This document shows, one piece after another, positions 11,998 to 21,325 of a stretch of DNA of 35,799 nucleotides. Source of the stretch: JACCRE01 sp049790855 (GTDB taxonomy: Bacteria; Planctomycetota; Planctomycetia; Planctomycetales; Planctomycetaceae); NCBI GenBank assembly GCA_049790855.1, contig JBAQZJ010000109.1:1-35799 (forward strand), in the 5' to 3' direction. Below the pieces are notes generated by a model that saw nothing but the letters and a program-made list of their open reading frames with translations, did no database searches and had not been told where the DNA came from. Position 1 is the stretch's first letter. Each line of letters starts with the position of its first letter. The translations under genes and the position numbers were made by a program.

Positions 11998-13383
11998 TCA
12001 CCCGTCATCGCCAAATGAATACCCGCCTTCCGGATCCATCGCTCCGGCGTAATCTTCGAACCGCATGTATTGCGGTCGCCACGTCAAGGTGACGATGCCG
12101 GTGGGACCGGAGCGGTGTTTGGCGATGATGACTTCGGCTTCGCCGGGACGGTCTTCGGGGTCGTAGGCGCTGGGGCGGTGCAGGAAGGAGATCAGGTCGG
12201 CGTCCTGCTCGATCGCACCGCTTTCGCGGAGATCGGCTAGACGCGGGCGCTTGTCCTCGCGAAGCTCGACGCCCCGGTTGAGCTGGGCCAGTGCGATGAC
12301 GGGAATGTCCAGCTCTTTCGCGATGAATTTCAGACGCCGGGAAATGTAGGCGATCTGCTGCTCGCGAGGTGCTTTCTTATCTTCAGGTTCGACGAGTTGC
12401 AGATAGTCGACGATGACGATGCCCAGCTTGTGCTGTCGCTTGAGCCGTCGGGCGATCGCCGAGATCTGCGAGACGGTCCGTCCCGGCCGATCGTCGATGA
12501 ACAACGGCATTTCGTTGAGTTCGGAGCTGGCGACCATCAACCGGTGCCGCTCGGCGTCGTCGAGCAGGCCGCTGCGGAGGCGATGCCCGTCGACCTGCGC
12601 CCGAATGCACAGGAACCGCTCGGCAAGCTCCAGCTTCGACTGTTCGAGGCTGAATACGAGCACGCCGTGGCCGGTCTGAGCCATCGCCTCGGCGAAATTG
12701 CAGACGAGGGCGGTCTTTCCCATGCTCGGGCGGGCGGCGAGGATGATCAGCTCGCTGGGCTGAAAGCCGTTCGTCTTCGCGTCGAGGTCGGTGAAGCCAC
12801 TCGTCAACCCCGTCGGACCGCCTTCGCACTTCACGCGCTCTTCGATTCGCGCCCAGGCATCGAGCAGAATCTGGTCGATCGAGATCTTGTCGCCCGAATC
12901 CTGCTGTTCGAGGATGCGGAAGATGTTCTGCTCGGCCGCTTGCAGGATTTCGTCGATCGGCTTGTCGGCGGTGTAGCAGTCGCGAAGCACGTCGGTGCAG
13001 GCGGCGATCAGCGTGCGCTGGACTGCCTTTTCTCGGACGATCGTCGCGTAATAACGGGCATGCGCGGCATGCGGCACGCTTTGCAGGACTTCGAGAAGAT
13101 ATTCCGGTCCGCCGACCTCTTCGAGTTTCTGCGCCTTCTCGAGTCGTTCGGAGACCGTGACGACGTCGATGCCGCGGGTGCCGGCCTCGTAAAGCTCGCG
13201 CACCGCCGTGAAGATCGCCTGATGGCGATCGCTGTAAAAATGCTGTGCCGTGAGAAACTCGGCGACCTCGTCGATCGAGTCGTTGAGCAGCAGCAAGCTA
13301 CCCAACACCGACCGTTCGGCCTCGAGGTTGGCCGGCGGGACTCGATCGAGGGGGTTCGCAGACGCTGTGGTGGCGATCGCCAT
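11998..13383 (-). CDS. dnaB: Replicative DNA helicase DnaB
   Basis: A 461-residue hexameric 5'-3' helicase that unwinds DNA at the replication fork. The N-terminal primase-interacting domain (PANLEAERSVLGSLLL onward) is followed by the RecA-like ATPase. Walker A is AARPSMGKTAL with Lys near 223, Walker B is IVIVDYLQLVEPEDK, and ALAQLNRGVE and RLADLRESGAIEQDAD are conserved motifs. No intein interrupts it. It is last in the rplY-pth-rpsF-ssb-rplI-dnaB cluster, separated from rplI by 92 bp that hold a hairpin. The 128-bp gap to convergent putA shows no clear terminator. Confidence 0.97.
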   Translation of the reverse strand: MAIATTASANPLDRVPPANLEAERSVLGSLLLLNDSIDEVAEFLTAQHFYSDRHQAIFTAVRELYEAGTRGIDVVTVSERLEKAQKLEEVGGPEYLLEVLQSVPHAAHARYYATIVREKAVQRTLIAACTDVLRDCYTADKPIDEILQAAEQNIFRILEQQDSGDKISIDQILLDAWARIEERVKCEGGPTGLTSGFTDLDAKTNGFQPSELIILAARPSMGKTALVCNFAEAMAQTGHGVLVFSLEQSKLELAERFLCIRAQVDGHRLRSGLLDDAERHRLMVASSELNEMPLFIDDRPGRTVSQISAIARRLKRQHKLGIVIVDYLQLVEPEDKKAPREQQIAYISRRLKFIAKELDIPVIALAQLNRGVELREDKRPRLADLRESGAIEQDADLISFLHRPSAYDPEDRPGEAEVIIAKHRSGPTGIVTLTWRPQYMRFEDYAGAMDPEGGYSFGDDG

Positions 13384-13418
13384 CAGGAGTCGTTCCTATT
13401 TCTCCCCATGAACGCGAG

Positions 13419-13447
13419 CAAGCCCACCCGCAGTGAGGGTGGGCTTG
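13419..13447 (-). other. Perfect 11-bp hairpin between rplI and dnaB
   Basis: CAAGCCCACCC (13419-13429) pairs perfectly with 13437-13447 around a 7-nt loop. No U-run follows on either strand. It could be an attenuating or RNA-processing hairpin that sets dnaB levels below rplI, or a REP-like palindrome. I cannot tell which. Confidence 0.6.
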
Positions 13448-13475
13448 TCCCGCGATTTCCGAGAGTGCCGTCCGA

Positions 13476-13994
13476 TTACTTCCGACTCGCGGCGGGAACG
13501 ACCCACACCTTGACTTCGGACTTGACCTGCGGATGCAGCTCCACCTTGACGGTGTACATCCCCAGCTCTTTGAGCGGGCCTTCGAGCTTGATGTGCTCGG
13601 GCTCGACCTCGTGTCCGGCGACCTTGAGGGCTTTACTGATGTCGCCGCCCAGGATCGAACCGTACAGGTGCCCTTCGTCGTTCGCGTTCGCTTCCAGCGT
13701 CACGCTGTACTTCGCCAGCGCGTCGGCACGGCCGCGGAGCTGTTTGATCCGATCGGCCTGACGCGCGGCAAGCCGCACTTTGTGCCGCTCGACCATTTTC
13801 TTGTTGTTCTCGGTGGCCACCGTCGCCAGCCCGTGCGGCAGCAGGAAGTTGCGGGCGTAACCCGGCTTCACTCGCACGATCTCGCCTTGCTCTCCGAGAC
13901 TCGGAACAGTCTCGGCGAGAAGAATTTCGACGGAGGTGTTGCTCGAACCGCCGACTCCCCGGCGGACTCGACCGCGGCGCGTCTGCGTCGCCAT
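13476..13994 (-). CDS. rplI: 50S ribosomal protein L9
   Basis: A 172-residue L9. The typical N-terminal RNA-binding domain appears as VEILLAETVPSLGEQGEIVRVKPGYARNFLLPHGLA, given here only in part: VKPGYARNFLLP is the signature. A long connecting helix and the C-terminal domain follow. L9 normally begins right at the beta strand, but here about 20 basic residues (ATQTRRGRVRRGVGG) precede it. The ATG at 13994 has AAAGGA upstream, and no in-frame ATG, GTG or TTG lies at the usual position, so the extension appears real. It binds 23S rRNA at the base of the L1 stalk. Confidence 0.95.
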   Translation of the reverse strand: MATQTRRGRVRRGVGGSSNTSVEILLAETVPSLGEQGEIVRVKPGYARNFLLPHGLATVATENNKKMVERHKVRLAARQADRIKQLRGRADALAKYSVTLEANANDEGHLYGSILGGDISKALKVAGHEVEPEHIKLEGPLKELGMYTVKVELHPQVKSEVKVWVVPAASRK

Positions 13995-14060
13995 GAGTTG
14001 CGATCCTTTTCGATATCGTTGCGTTCGAATGTGTTGGGCTGCGTTATAGCATGCCGTGCT

Positions 14061-14573
14061 TTAGAAAGGCACGTCGTCGTCTGGAATCTCCGAGGGAGCC
14101 GAATCGTAAAACGAATCGGCAGGGGAGGACTCCTCTTGGGCCGGCTGCCGGCCCGCCGGCTTGCGATCGCCGGCCGGTTGCGATCCCCGGCCGGAACGCG
14201 GCGACCCTCCGCCGCCCTGATCGCCGCCGCCCTCGCCGCGTCCGCCGACCATCTTCATCTCTTCGGCGACGACGCGCAGTTTCGATCGTTTTTCGCCGGT
14301 GTTCTTGTCATCCCATTGATCGAGTTGCAGGCGGCCTTCGATCAATACGCTGCGGCCCTTCGACAGGTATTCGCCTGCCACTTCGGCCTGGCGTCCCCAC
14401 AGGGTGACGTCGACGAACGTCGTTTCCTCTTTTCGCTGGTTGGACTGCTTATCGAACCAGGTGCGATTGACTGCCATCCCGATTTCCGCGACAGCCGTGC
14501 CTCCCGGCGTATAGCGAACCTGCGGGTCGCGCGTCAGGTTCCCCAACAGAATGACCTTGTTGAAGCTCGCCAT
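14061..14573 (-). CDS. ssb: Single-stranded DNA-binding protein
   Basis: A 170-residue SSB. The N-terminal OB fold starts MASFNKVILLGNLTRDPQVRY and includes TFVDVTLWGRQAEVAGEYL. A Gly/Arg/Pro-rich disordered linker covers about residues 110-150, and the acidic tip ends DDDVPF, the standard partner-docking tail. It coats single-stranded DNA during replication and repair. It sits between rpsF and rplI, the place of ssb in many bacterial rpsF operons. The ribosome binding site is weak (GGGGGTTGG). Confidence 0.97.
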   Translation of the reverse strand: MASFNKVILLGNLTRDPQVRYTPGGTAVAEIGMAVNRTWFDKQSNQRKEETTFVDVTLWGRQAEVAGEYLSKGRSVLIEGRLQLDQWDDKNTGEKRSKLRVVAEEMKMVGGRGEGGGDQGGGGSPRSGRGSQPAGDRKPAGRQPAQEESSPADSFYDSAPSEIPDDDVPF

Positions 14574-14663
14574 CGCACCAACCCCCGGAAGAAGAGATCG
14601 ACCATAACGTGTTCACGCGGACAGTATGCGCGCCCCGTGCGGCGGTGGCAATCACAATCGCAC

Positions 14664-15044
14664 TCATTCGGCGGTCGCTGCTGCCGGCTCTGCCTGAGGC
14701 TCGCTGTGTTCTTCCTCGGGGCTGATCGAAGCCACCGAGGCGTCGAACAGCACTTTGGGATGCGTAATGAACAGGGTCCGCAGGATCTTCTCGTTGAGAC
14801 GGCAGGCTCGATTCAGTTCGGCCATCTTCGCGGTCTCGAGCGTGAACATGATGAGATAATGCAGCCCCTTGCGCCGGCCCTTGACCTCATACGCAAGCCG
14901 ACCGTCCTGCCAGGGCCGATGCGCAGCAATGTTCCCGCCGACCCGTTCGACCAACTCGGTCAGGGTCGCCGTCACGCCATCCGGATCGGACGCGAAATCC
15001 GCGCTGTCGACCAGGAACATCCCCTCGTAATAGTTCGTCGTCAA
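14664..15044 (-). CDS. rpsF: 30S ribosomal protein S6
   Basis: A 126-residue S6 with the family start NYYEGMFLVDS and the central GRRKGLHYLIMF segment. An acidic Glu/Ala-rich tail ends the protein. The start is TTG at 15042-15044: it has the strong site GAAGGAG 7 nt upstream, and the next ATG (residue 9) would remove the first beta strand. S6 binds 16S rRNA together with S18, but no rpsR gene is present in this cluster. Confidence 0.95.
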   Translation of the reverse strand: MTTNYYEGMFLVDSADFASDPDGVTATLTELVERVGGNIAAHRPWQDGRLAYEVKGRRKGLHYLIMFTLETAKMAELNRACRLNEKILRTLFITHPKVLFDASVASISPEEEHSEPQAEPAAATAE

Positions 15045-15108
15045 GGCTTCTCCTTCGGATCTGGTCTTTCGGCGGATCGCGCCAACGGGCCGATCCGCAT
15101 CCGAGCAA

Positions 15109-15684
15109 TTATTCGCCTGCGGGCCTGGCGTTCACGGCGTTCATCGCCGCCGCAATCCCATCCCGCAGCCACACCTCCACACCATCGGCAGCCCGCACGA
15201 TGGCACCATCCAGCACTTCCCGCTCTGCGACCGTGATCTTTCCGAGCACGTAATCCGTCGGCTGCATCCGCCCCGGCGGCCGGCCGATTCCCACCCGCAG
15301 CCGCGGAACCTCTTCGTTGCCGAGCCGCCGAAAAATATCCTTCAGCCCGTTCTGCCCGCCGGCGGAGCCATCCGCCCGAAACCGGAGCCGACCCGGTTCG
15401 AGATTCAGATCATCGCAGACGACCAGCACGTTCTCCAGCGACAGATTAAAAAAGTCGACCGCCGCCCCCACACTGCGCCCGCTCAGGTTCATGTAGGTCA
15501 GCGGAGCAAGCAACAGCACCTTTTCGCGGTCGACGAAGATTTCAACGACCTCGGCATCGAATCGACGCTGCGCACTCGTGTTTGCGTGGCGGCGAGACAG
15601 CTCCTCCACGACATCGAAACCGATGTTGTGTCGAGTCCGACGGTACTCGGCGCCCGGATTTCCCAGCCCGACGACGAGCTTCAT
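15109..15684 (-). CDS. pth: Peptidyl-tRNA hydrolase
   Basis: A 191-residue enzyme that releases tRNA from stalled peptidyl-tRNA. Family motifs are VVGLGNPGAEYRRTRHNIGF, with the substrate-contact Asn in GNPG and the catalytic His in RHN, then LLAPLTYMNLSG, VVCDDLNLEPG and GGQNGLKDI. I chose the ATG at 15684. A GTG one codon upstream is equally possible, since the GAGG site is very close. It lies about 50 bp after rplY in the same transcription direction. Confidence 0.95.
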   Translation of the reverse strand: MKLVVGLGNPGAEYRRTRHNIGFDVVEELSRRHANTSAQRRFDAEVVEIFVDREKVLLLAPLTYMNLSGRSVGAAVDFFNLSLENVLVVCDDLNLEPGRLRFRADGSAGGQNGLKDIFRRLGNEEVPRLRVGIGRPPGRMQPTDYVLGKITVAEREVLDGAIVRAADGVEVWLRDGIAAAMNAVNARPAGE

Positions 15685-15735
15685 CACCTCGCCCCCACCG
15701 TGCCGCCCGAAGGCGACACCCCGACCCCCGGAACA

Positions 15736-16368
15736 TCAATCCGCCGATTCTTCCTCGCCGGGCTTCTTGACCAGTTCCGGCTCGGCGGTCCCCGCCGCAC
15801 CTTCTTCATCCTCCGGCGACACCGACGGGCGGACGACGTGCAGCACGATCTCATCTTCGTCGTTGAGCACCCGAACATTCGCGGGCAACCGCAAATCGCG
15901 AACGTAAACCGACTGCTCCAGATCGACGTGATTCACGTTGACGACGATCCGTTCGGGAATCTCGACCGCAGGACACTCGATCCGAATCGTGTGCAGCGGA
16001 ATTTCCATGATGCCGCCGGCGAGGACGCCCGGAGACGTGCCGTGCGTTTCGACGGCCACCTCGGTCGTGACCAGCTCGTCCGCCGAGACCCGCTGGAGGT
16101 CGAAATGGAGCAGGTACGTTCCGAAGGTGTCCCATTGGACTTCGCGGAGGATCGCCTTTTGAGTCCCGCCGCCGAACTCGAGATCGACAACCTTGTGACC
16201 CGAGTGGACGATCGGTGCAAGCACGTCCCCCGAAACAGCGATCGTGGCCGGATCTTCGCCGTGACCGTAGACGTTACCGGGCACTAGCTGACGTTGCCGC
16301 AGCCGGCGACATTCGGCACTGCCAAGCTTCGTGCGTGACTCGGCGACAAGTTTCGGATCTTCCGCCAT
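15736..16368 (-). CDS. rplY: 50S ribosomal protein L25 (Ctc type, with TL5 domain)
   Basis: A 210-residue two-domain L25. The N-terminal part binds 5S rRNA (SRTKLGSAECRRLRQRQLVPGNVYGHG). The C-terminal TL5-type beta domain includes GTSPGVLAGGIMEIPLHTI and PERIVVNVNHVDLEQSVYVRDL. An acidic tail of about 30 residues ends EEESAD. A GGAA site precedes the ATG at 16368. It is the first gene of the minus-strand cluster; the 246-bp gap to the divergent plus-strand gene should hold the promoters. Confidence 0.95.
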   Translation of the reverse strand: MAEDPKLVAESRTKLGSAECRRLRQRQLVPGNVYGHGEDPATIAVSGDVLAPIVHSGHKVVDLEFGGGTQKAILREVQWDTFGTYLLHFDLQRVSADELVTTEVAVETHGTSPGVLAGGIMEIPLHTIRIECPAVEIPERIVVNVNHVDLEQSVYVRDLRLPANVRVLNDEDEIVLHVVRPSVSPEDEEGAAGTAEPELVKKPGEEESAD

Positions 16369-16614
16369 GACTCACTATTCCGGTCGTTGTGCGCCTGGGA
16401 ACGCGGGAAAGGGCACCCCCAAAGGGTACCAGAGCATCGCCACGGAGACGGATCGAACCCCGGGCATCAGGAAGCCACAAAAAGTACCGAGCGTCGCCCA
16501 TGTTTTCAACCAAGCCGGCCGGCCGGCCGGAAAGACAGTCGGCAGCAGAGGTTCCGCGGCTATACTGGCCATCGGCGTCCAGGCATCCTTCGCAGTGCGG
16601 CAGGAGACGGTCAG

Positions 16615-19600
16615 ATGGCGGAACATCCACTCCGGAAGTGCTTTACGATCGCCGTCGTACTTTCGATCGCGATTGCTTCGAATCTCGCGGCCGGCGAGGC
16701 CGCGTCCGATGCACCGCAACCTGTCCGAACCGAGCAAGAGCCGGAAGACGCGGAGCCGGACGAGTTCTACTCCCGCTACGACGACGAGATCCGCGACGTC
16801 GTTGATGCCGCGGCGCCTCTGGACTCAAAGGCGGCGAAATTGCTGCGGCAGGCCGAAATGCTGTTCGCCCAACGAAAGTGGGAGCGGGCGCAGGAAGTGC
16901 TGCTGTTCACACTCGACCGTGCCGGAGAAGCGATGATTCGTCGGCGTGACGGGCAACTCGTTTCGGTCGTCGCCGAGGCGAATCGACTTCTCGGTGAGCT
17001 GCCCCAGGTATCGCTTGAACTGTATCGACGACAATACGGACCTGCCGCCGAGAAGGCGCTCGCATCAGCAATCACACGCGGCGACCATTCCGAGATCGAA
17101 CGAATCGCCGTCCAATTTCGTCATACCGACGCCGGCCGTGAAGCGCTCCGACGCATCGCCTCGATCCATTTCGACCGGGGCGAGTTCGGCCTGGCGGCCG
17201 TGCGCTATCGACAACTCGCAGAGGATCGTCTCGAACCGGCAGTCAGAGTTCGTGCCGCGTATGCCAGCGCGGCGGCAGGAGACGCCGCGGACGCAGAGCG
17301 ATTGCTGTCGGGCCTCACCGACGCCGATCGCACCGCACTCCGCAAGGAAATCGACGTCGATCGCATCGTCGCATCGGCGACCGAACGAGCGGCTACGACG
17401 CAGGCCGTTTCCGACTGGCTTTTTCCGCAAGGCGATGCCGCCGGCTCGGCGGTCGCAACAGCGGGCGAGCCGGTCCTTTTGCGGCGCTGGTCCCATCCGC
17501 TGACCGACCGGCCCGCTCTTCAGGAGCAGATCGACGGAACCGAACAGGATCTGCGCGACGAGGATCGAGCGACGATCCTCGCGGCGGTTCCGCTTGCCGT
17601 CGGCGATCTGACCGTCAGCCGGACGCTGCGCGGCATCGCAGTCCACGCCGTCTCGACGGGACGATTGCTCTGGGAGACGGCTGAGGAGAATTCCGCAGAG
17701 CGTCTGCTGGCGTCGGGCCGTCAAAGACCGGCGACGAGGATGCAGGCGGCGATTCGTTTCCAGATCCAGTTCGGGCCGAATCCGTCGGCGAGTTCGGGCG
17801 ACAACAAGCCCTTGCCGAATCTGTTATACCGGAACGGTGTTCACGGATTTCTGACGTCCGACGGAACACGGGTTTTTGCGGTCGAAGACCATTTCCCAGC
17901 GGCCTCGAACCAGCTCGTCGCTTACGACCTTCAGTCGGGACGCCCGGCATGGCCGGAGTACGGAGCGATCGGCGGCCTGCTGACGGACGGGCCGTTCGAC
18001 GCACCGCTCGCGGGTTACACGTTTTTCGGTCCGCCCGTGCCCGCCGGCGACGAAATGTATGCGATCGGCGAAAAAGACAAGGAAATTCACCTGATTGCAA
18101 TCGATCCGGCGCAGGGAAGCGTCCTTTGGAATCGCCTAATCGCCCATGCTCAAACCGCGATCGACCAAGATCCGGTCCGTCACGACTGGCCGGCGATGGT
18201 GGCGGTCTCTGATGGAGTCCTCGTATGCCCGACGACCGTCGGATGGGTGATGGGCGTCGACCAATCGAGCCGTTCGATCCTGTGGGCGTCTCGCTATGCG
18301 CCGCCGCAATCGGACCGGAAAAACCAAGAGATGAACGCGGCCGCATCGCCGACCCGTCTGAATCATCGCTGGTGCCCGTCGTCGCCGGTGATCCATCGCG
18401 GACGAGTGCTGCTGACACCGGCCGAAGAAACGCGTCTGATCTGCCTCGATCTGTTCACCGGCGAGCTTCTCTGGCAACGGGACAAAGGTACGGCGCTCTA
18501 CGTCGCAGGCGTGCGCGGCGACCTGCTTGTGACGGTCGGCACCGATGCGGTGGAAGGAATCGACGTCGCCAGCGGCGCCGAGCGATGGACTCTTCCCATT
18601 CCCGACGACGCCGGGCAACCGTCGGGCCGGGCCGTCTTGTCGGAAGAGCGCCTCTCTCTGCCGCTGCGAGGAGACACGCTCTGGCAAATCGACATTGAAG
18701 GCGGCGACCTGCTGGCCAGTAAAAAGCTGCGACCCGACGAACCGGCATTGGGCAACCTCGTCATGCACCAGGGGACGCTGCTGTCCTACTCCACCGCAGG
18801 TCTCACCGCCTTCGAAGAACGGACCGAGCTGACACGCCAGGCCGATGCACGGTTGCAGCAGAACCCAGACGATGTGATCGCCTTGCTGCGAACCGCCGAA
18901 CTGCACCATACCGACGGGGATCCCATCGGTGCCGCGGCGATTCTCGAACGCATCGATCCGAAAGACGTCGCGCCCGAACAGGCGAACGGCTTTCGCCGGC
19001 TTCGCTGGGACGTGCTTGCGACGCTCGTCCGCACCGATCGCACCGCAGGCGACGACCGATTGTCGCGCCTCGCGGAGATCGCAGAATCGGCCGAAGAACG
19101 TCTCACGGTCCGCCGCCTCGAAGCAGACCGCGCCTCCGCCGCCGGCGATTCCGAAGGGGCTGCCCGCGCCTATCTGGCGCTCTTGTCGGACGTGTCGGGG
19201 GAATCCTTTGTGATCGAAGACGAGGGGCGGCGGCAGGTGCGTCTGACCGAATGGCTTGCGGGACGGTTTGCGGATCTCTGGACGGCGACTGAGGGCGACG
19301 CACACAGCGCGCTGGACACGTTGATCGCCAGTGCATTGCAAGCGGCGACAACGGATGAGGAACGACATCGCACGGCGAGGATCTTCGCTTTTCATCCCGC
19401 CGCTGCGGAACTCGCCCGACGGCTGGCCGGGGAAGACCTGGAGGCCGGCCGCCTCGCCGAAGCCGAAGCGCACTTGTTGCCACTCGTCACAAGCTCTGAC
19501 GACGACGTCGTCGGAGCTGCAAGACTGGATTTGGCAAAAGCCGCAACACGATTCGGGTTGACGGCAGATGCTCGGCACTGGCACGCGCTCGCCAGGCGGC

Positions 19601-21132
19601 GCACGCACAACGAAAGCCCAGTGCAGGAACAGGAATCCAACGCCGTTTCTTCCGAGGACGCCTCGACGGGTGACGACGAGACGACGCTCGTTCCCGAACC
19701 GGGGGTGTCGGAACTCTGGGGCGGCTTTCAGCTGTCCGTCGTTCGATCTGGCGGCTACACGTCGAACGAATCGCCCGTCGACGTCATTCCCGAAAATGGA
19801 GAGATGCCGTTCTTCCGGGACCGGCGGCTCCAGTTCCTCGCGCGAAAAAGCCACCTCGCCGTTTCGGGCGACGCGGGTGCCGGTCTGGAGCAGATCATTC
19901 CGATCCGATCCGACAGTCGTTCCACACGGCGATTCGTGGCGCTCGCCGACGGGCATCTTCTGTTCTTCCTGCACGGGGGCGTCGTGCAGGCGATTTCACC
20001 CGCCGAAGGCCGGGTGCTCTGGTCGGCACCGACTCCCGATCGAATCGGCGGCGGGTTTGCGGGTGAAGAGTCGCCCGAAGCCATGCGCCCGGCCGGCGGC
20101 TTGGCTGGAAAGAACGGCCTCATCGCCAAGGCGCGGTCGCGAGACGCACTGCCGGCGGCGTGCGCCTCGTACGTCGCGGTCGTCGGTCGTGACGAGATCT
20201 TCGTTCGCGACTCGATGACGGGAGATGTTCGATGGTCGAGGAACGATCTTCCGCACGAGGCGATCGTCATTGGAACCGAGAACATCCTCTATGTCCTTCC
20301 GCAGGATGCGATTCGCCGCGCCGCGTATCGGGCGATCGACGGCCAGTCAGTCCCGCTGGGGAAAGCCGGAGAACTGTTGCCGCTCGCCGTCGGATTCGTC
20401 GGCGATCGATTGCTCACCGTCACCGCCGAGGAGCCGCCCTTCCGCCTGTTCGATTTGCCGATTGGCAGACGTTCGGTCGTATCGCTGCAGGATCCGCAAA
20501 CCGGTTCAGCCGTCTGGACGCGGGCCTATCCGGCCGACACGTTGTTCGACGTCACCGTCGACGGCCGCCTGTGTGCGCTCTCTCCGAACGGCGAGTTGAC
20601 CGAGCTTGACACCGAGACCGGCGAACCCAGCGCACTGGGTTCGATTCCCGTCGAGGTACTTCGCGGTCGGAGCGAGGCATATCTGCTGACCGACGCCGAC
20701 TCGACTTACGTTGCCGTCAATGCGGGCCGCGGACCGAGTTTCTTCGCCGCCGAAATGCCGGCAATTCCGATCGGCGGCCATATTTTCGCCTTCGACCGGA
20801 CGAGTGGTGAACTCCGCTGGCGGCGCGAGGTGAGGAACCAGCGCCTGCTTTGCCAGGAGTTCGGTCATCTCCCGGTTTTGCTGCTGATCGACAGCGAAAG
20901 GACGAACAGAGGCGGTCAAGGCTTATGGCAAGTCGATCTGCTGGCCTTGGACAAACGCACCGGAAAGGCGGTGCTGGATGAGCCGTATTTCACCACGTCG
21001 ACCCCGTTCTTCCACGCCCTGACCGTTCAGCCCGAGCGGCGGTCGATCGAATTGACGGCGTATCACACCCGCTTGCGACTTCAGGCCGTCCCGGCTGCTG
21101 AGGACACCGCGCCGCAGTCGTCGGACGATTGA
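16615..21132 (+). CDS. Giant secreted protein with TPR-like segments and two BamB-like beta-propellers
   Basis: A 1505-residue protein with a signal peptide: hydrophobic core FTIAVVLSIAIASNLAAG near residues 10-27. Residues 45-230 are helical and TPR-like (QAEMLFAQRKWERAQEVLL, FGLAAVRYRQLAE). A first propeller spans about 290-740 with PQQ-type blades (GSVLWNRLIAHAQ, RSILWASRYAPP, GELLWQRDKGTALY). A second helical repeat region spans about 745-1000. A second propeller spans about 1025-1490 (GRVLWSAPTP, GDVRWSRNDLP, GELRWRREVRNQ). I start at the ATG at 16615 because AGGAG lies 8 nt upstream and the signal peptide follows. A possible -10 TATACT lies at 16561, without a good -35. Probably a periplasmic or surface scaffold; function unknown. 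Confidence 0.88.
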   Translation: MAEHPLRKCFTIAVVLSIAIASNLAAGEAASDAPQPVRTEQEPEDAEPDEFYSRYDDEIRDVVDAAAPLDSKAAKLLRQAEMLFAQRKWERAQEVLLFTLDRAGEAMIRRRDGQLVSVVAEANRLLGELPQVSLELYRRQYGPAAEKALASAITRGDHSEIERIAVQFRHTDAGREALRRIASIHFDRGEFGLAAVRYRQLAEDRLEPAVRVRAAYASAAAGDAADAERLLSGLTDADRTALRKEIDVDRIVASATERAATTQAVSDWLFPQGDAAGSAVATAGEPVLLRRWSHPLTDRPALQEQIDGTEQDLRDEDRATILAAVPLAVGDLTVSRTLRGIAVHAVSTGRLLWETAEENSAERLLASGRQRPATRMQAAIRFQIQFGPNPSASSGDNKPLPNLLYRNGVHGFLTSDGTRVFAVEDHFPAASNQLVAYDLQSGRPAWPEYGAIGGLLTDGPFDAPLAGYTFFGPPVPAGDEMYAIGEKDKEIHLIAIDPAQGSVLWNRLIAHAQTAIDQDPVRHDWPAMVAVSDGVLVCPTTVGWVMGVDQSSRSILWASRYAPPQSDRKNQEMNAAASPTRLNHRWCPSSPVIHRGRVLLTPAEETRLICLDLFTGELLWQRDKGTALYVAGVRGDLLVTVGTDAVEGIDVASGAERWTLPIPDDAGQPSGRAVLSEERLSLPLRGDTLWQIDIEGGDLLASKKLRPDEPALGNLVMHQGTLLSYSTAGLTAFEERTELTRQADARLQQNPDDVIALLRTAELHHTDGDPIGAAAILERIDPKDVAPEQANGFRRLRWDVLATLVRTDRTAGDDRLSRLAEIAESAEERLTVRRLEADRASAAGDSEGAARAYLALLSDVSGESFVIEDEGRRQVRLTEWLAGRFADLWTATEGDAHSALDTLIASALQAATTDEERHRTARIFAFHPAAAELARRLAGEDLEAGRLAEAEAHLLPLVTSSDDDVVGAARLDLAKAATRFGLTADARHWHALARRRTHNESPVQEQESNAVSSEDASTGDDETTLVPEPGVSELWGGFQLSVVRSGGYTSNESPVDVIPENGEMPFFRDRRLQFLARKSHLAVSGDAGAGLEQIIPIRSDSRSTRRFVALADGHLLFFLHGGVVQAISPAEGRVLWSAPTPDRIGGGFAGEESPEAMRPAGGLAGKNGLIAKARSRDALPAACASYVAVVGRDEIFVRDSMTGDVRWSRNDLPHEAIVIGTENILYVLPQDAIRRAAYRAIDGQSVPLGKAGELLPLAVGFVGDRLLTVTAEEPPFRLFDLPIGRRSVVSLQDPQTGSAVWTRAYPADTLFDVTVDGRLCALSPNGELTELDTETGEPSALGSIPVEVLRGRSEAYLLTDADSTYVAVNAGRGPSFFAAEMPAIPIGGHIFAFDRTSGELRWRREVRNQRLLCQEFGHLPVLLLIDSERTNRGGQGLWQVDLLALDKRTGKAVLDEPYFTTSTPFFHALTVQPERRSIELTAYHTRLRLQAVPAAEDTAPQSSDD

Positions 21133-21325
21133 CCCGGTCGTCTTCACCGCCAGACTCCCGCCGCCCGCCGACTTCGCATAGACTACAGCCGCTTCAGGAG
21201 GCGCGGTCGGACACGGCCCACTTCCATGCCGTCGGACTGCGACGGTCTCCCGGCGGTTCAGGCGACTGACGCCTCCGCCATTTTCTCTCCGCGGACCCGT
21301 TTCGCGACAATTGAAAGGCGTTACC

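Noticed and set aside
16441..16475. GGATCGAACCCC, which looks like the T-loop of a minus-strand tRNA near rplY
   Set aside because: The flanking bases do not form a T-stem, and no acceptor or anticodon arm could be built.
16387..16614. An earlier start for the giant propeller protein, adding 76 residues
   Set aside because: The signal peptide and an AGGAG site fit the ATG at 16615, and the upstream residues are not protein-like.
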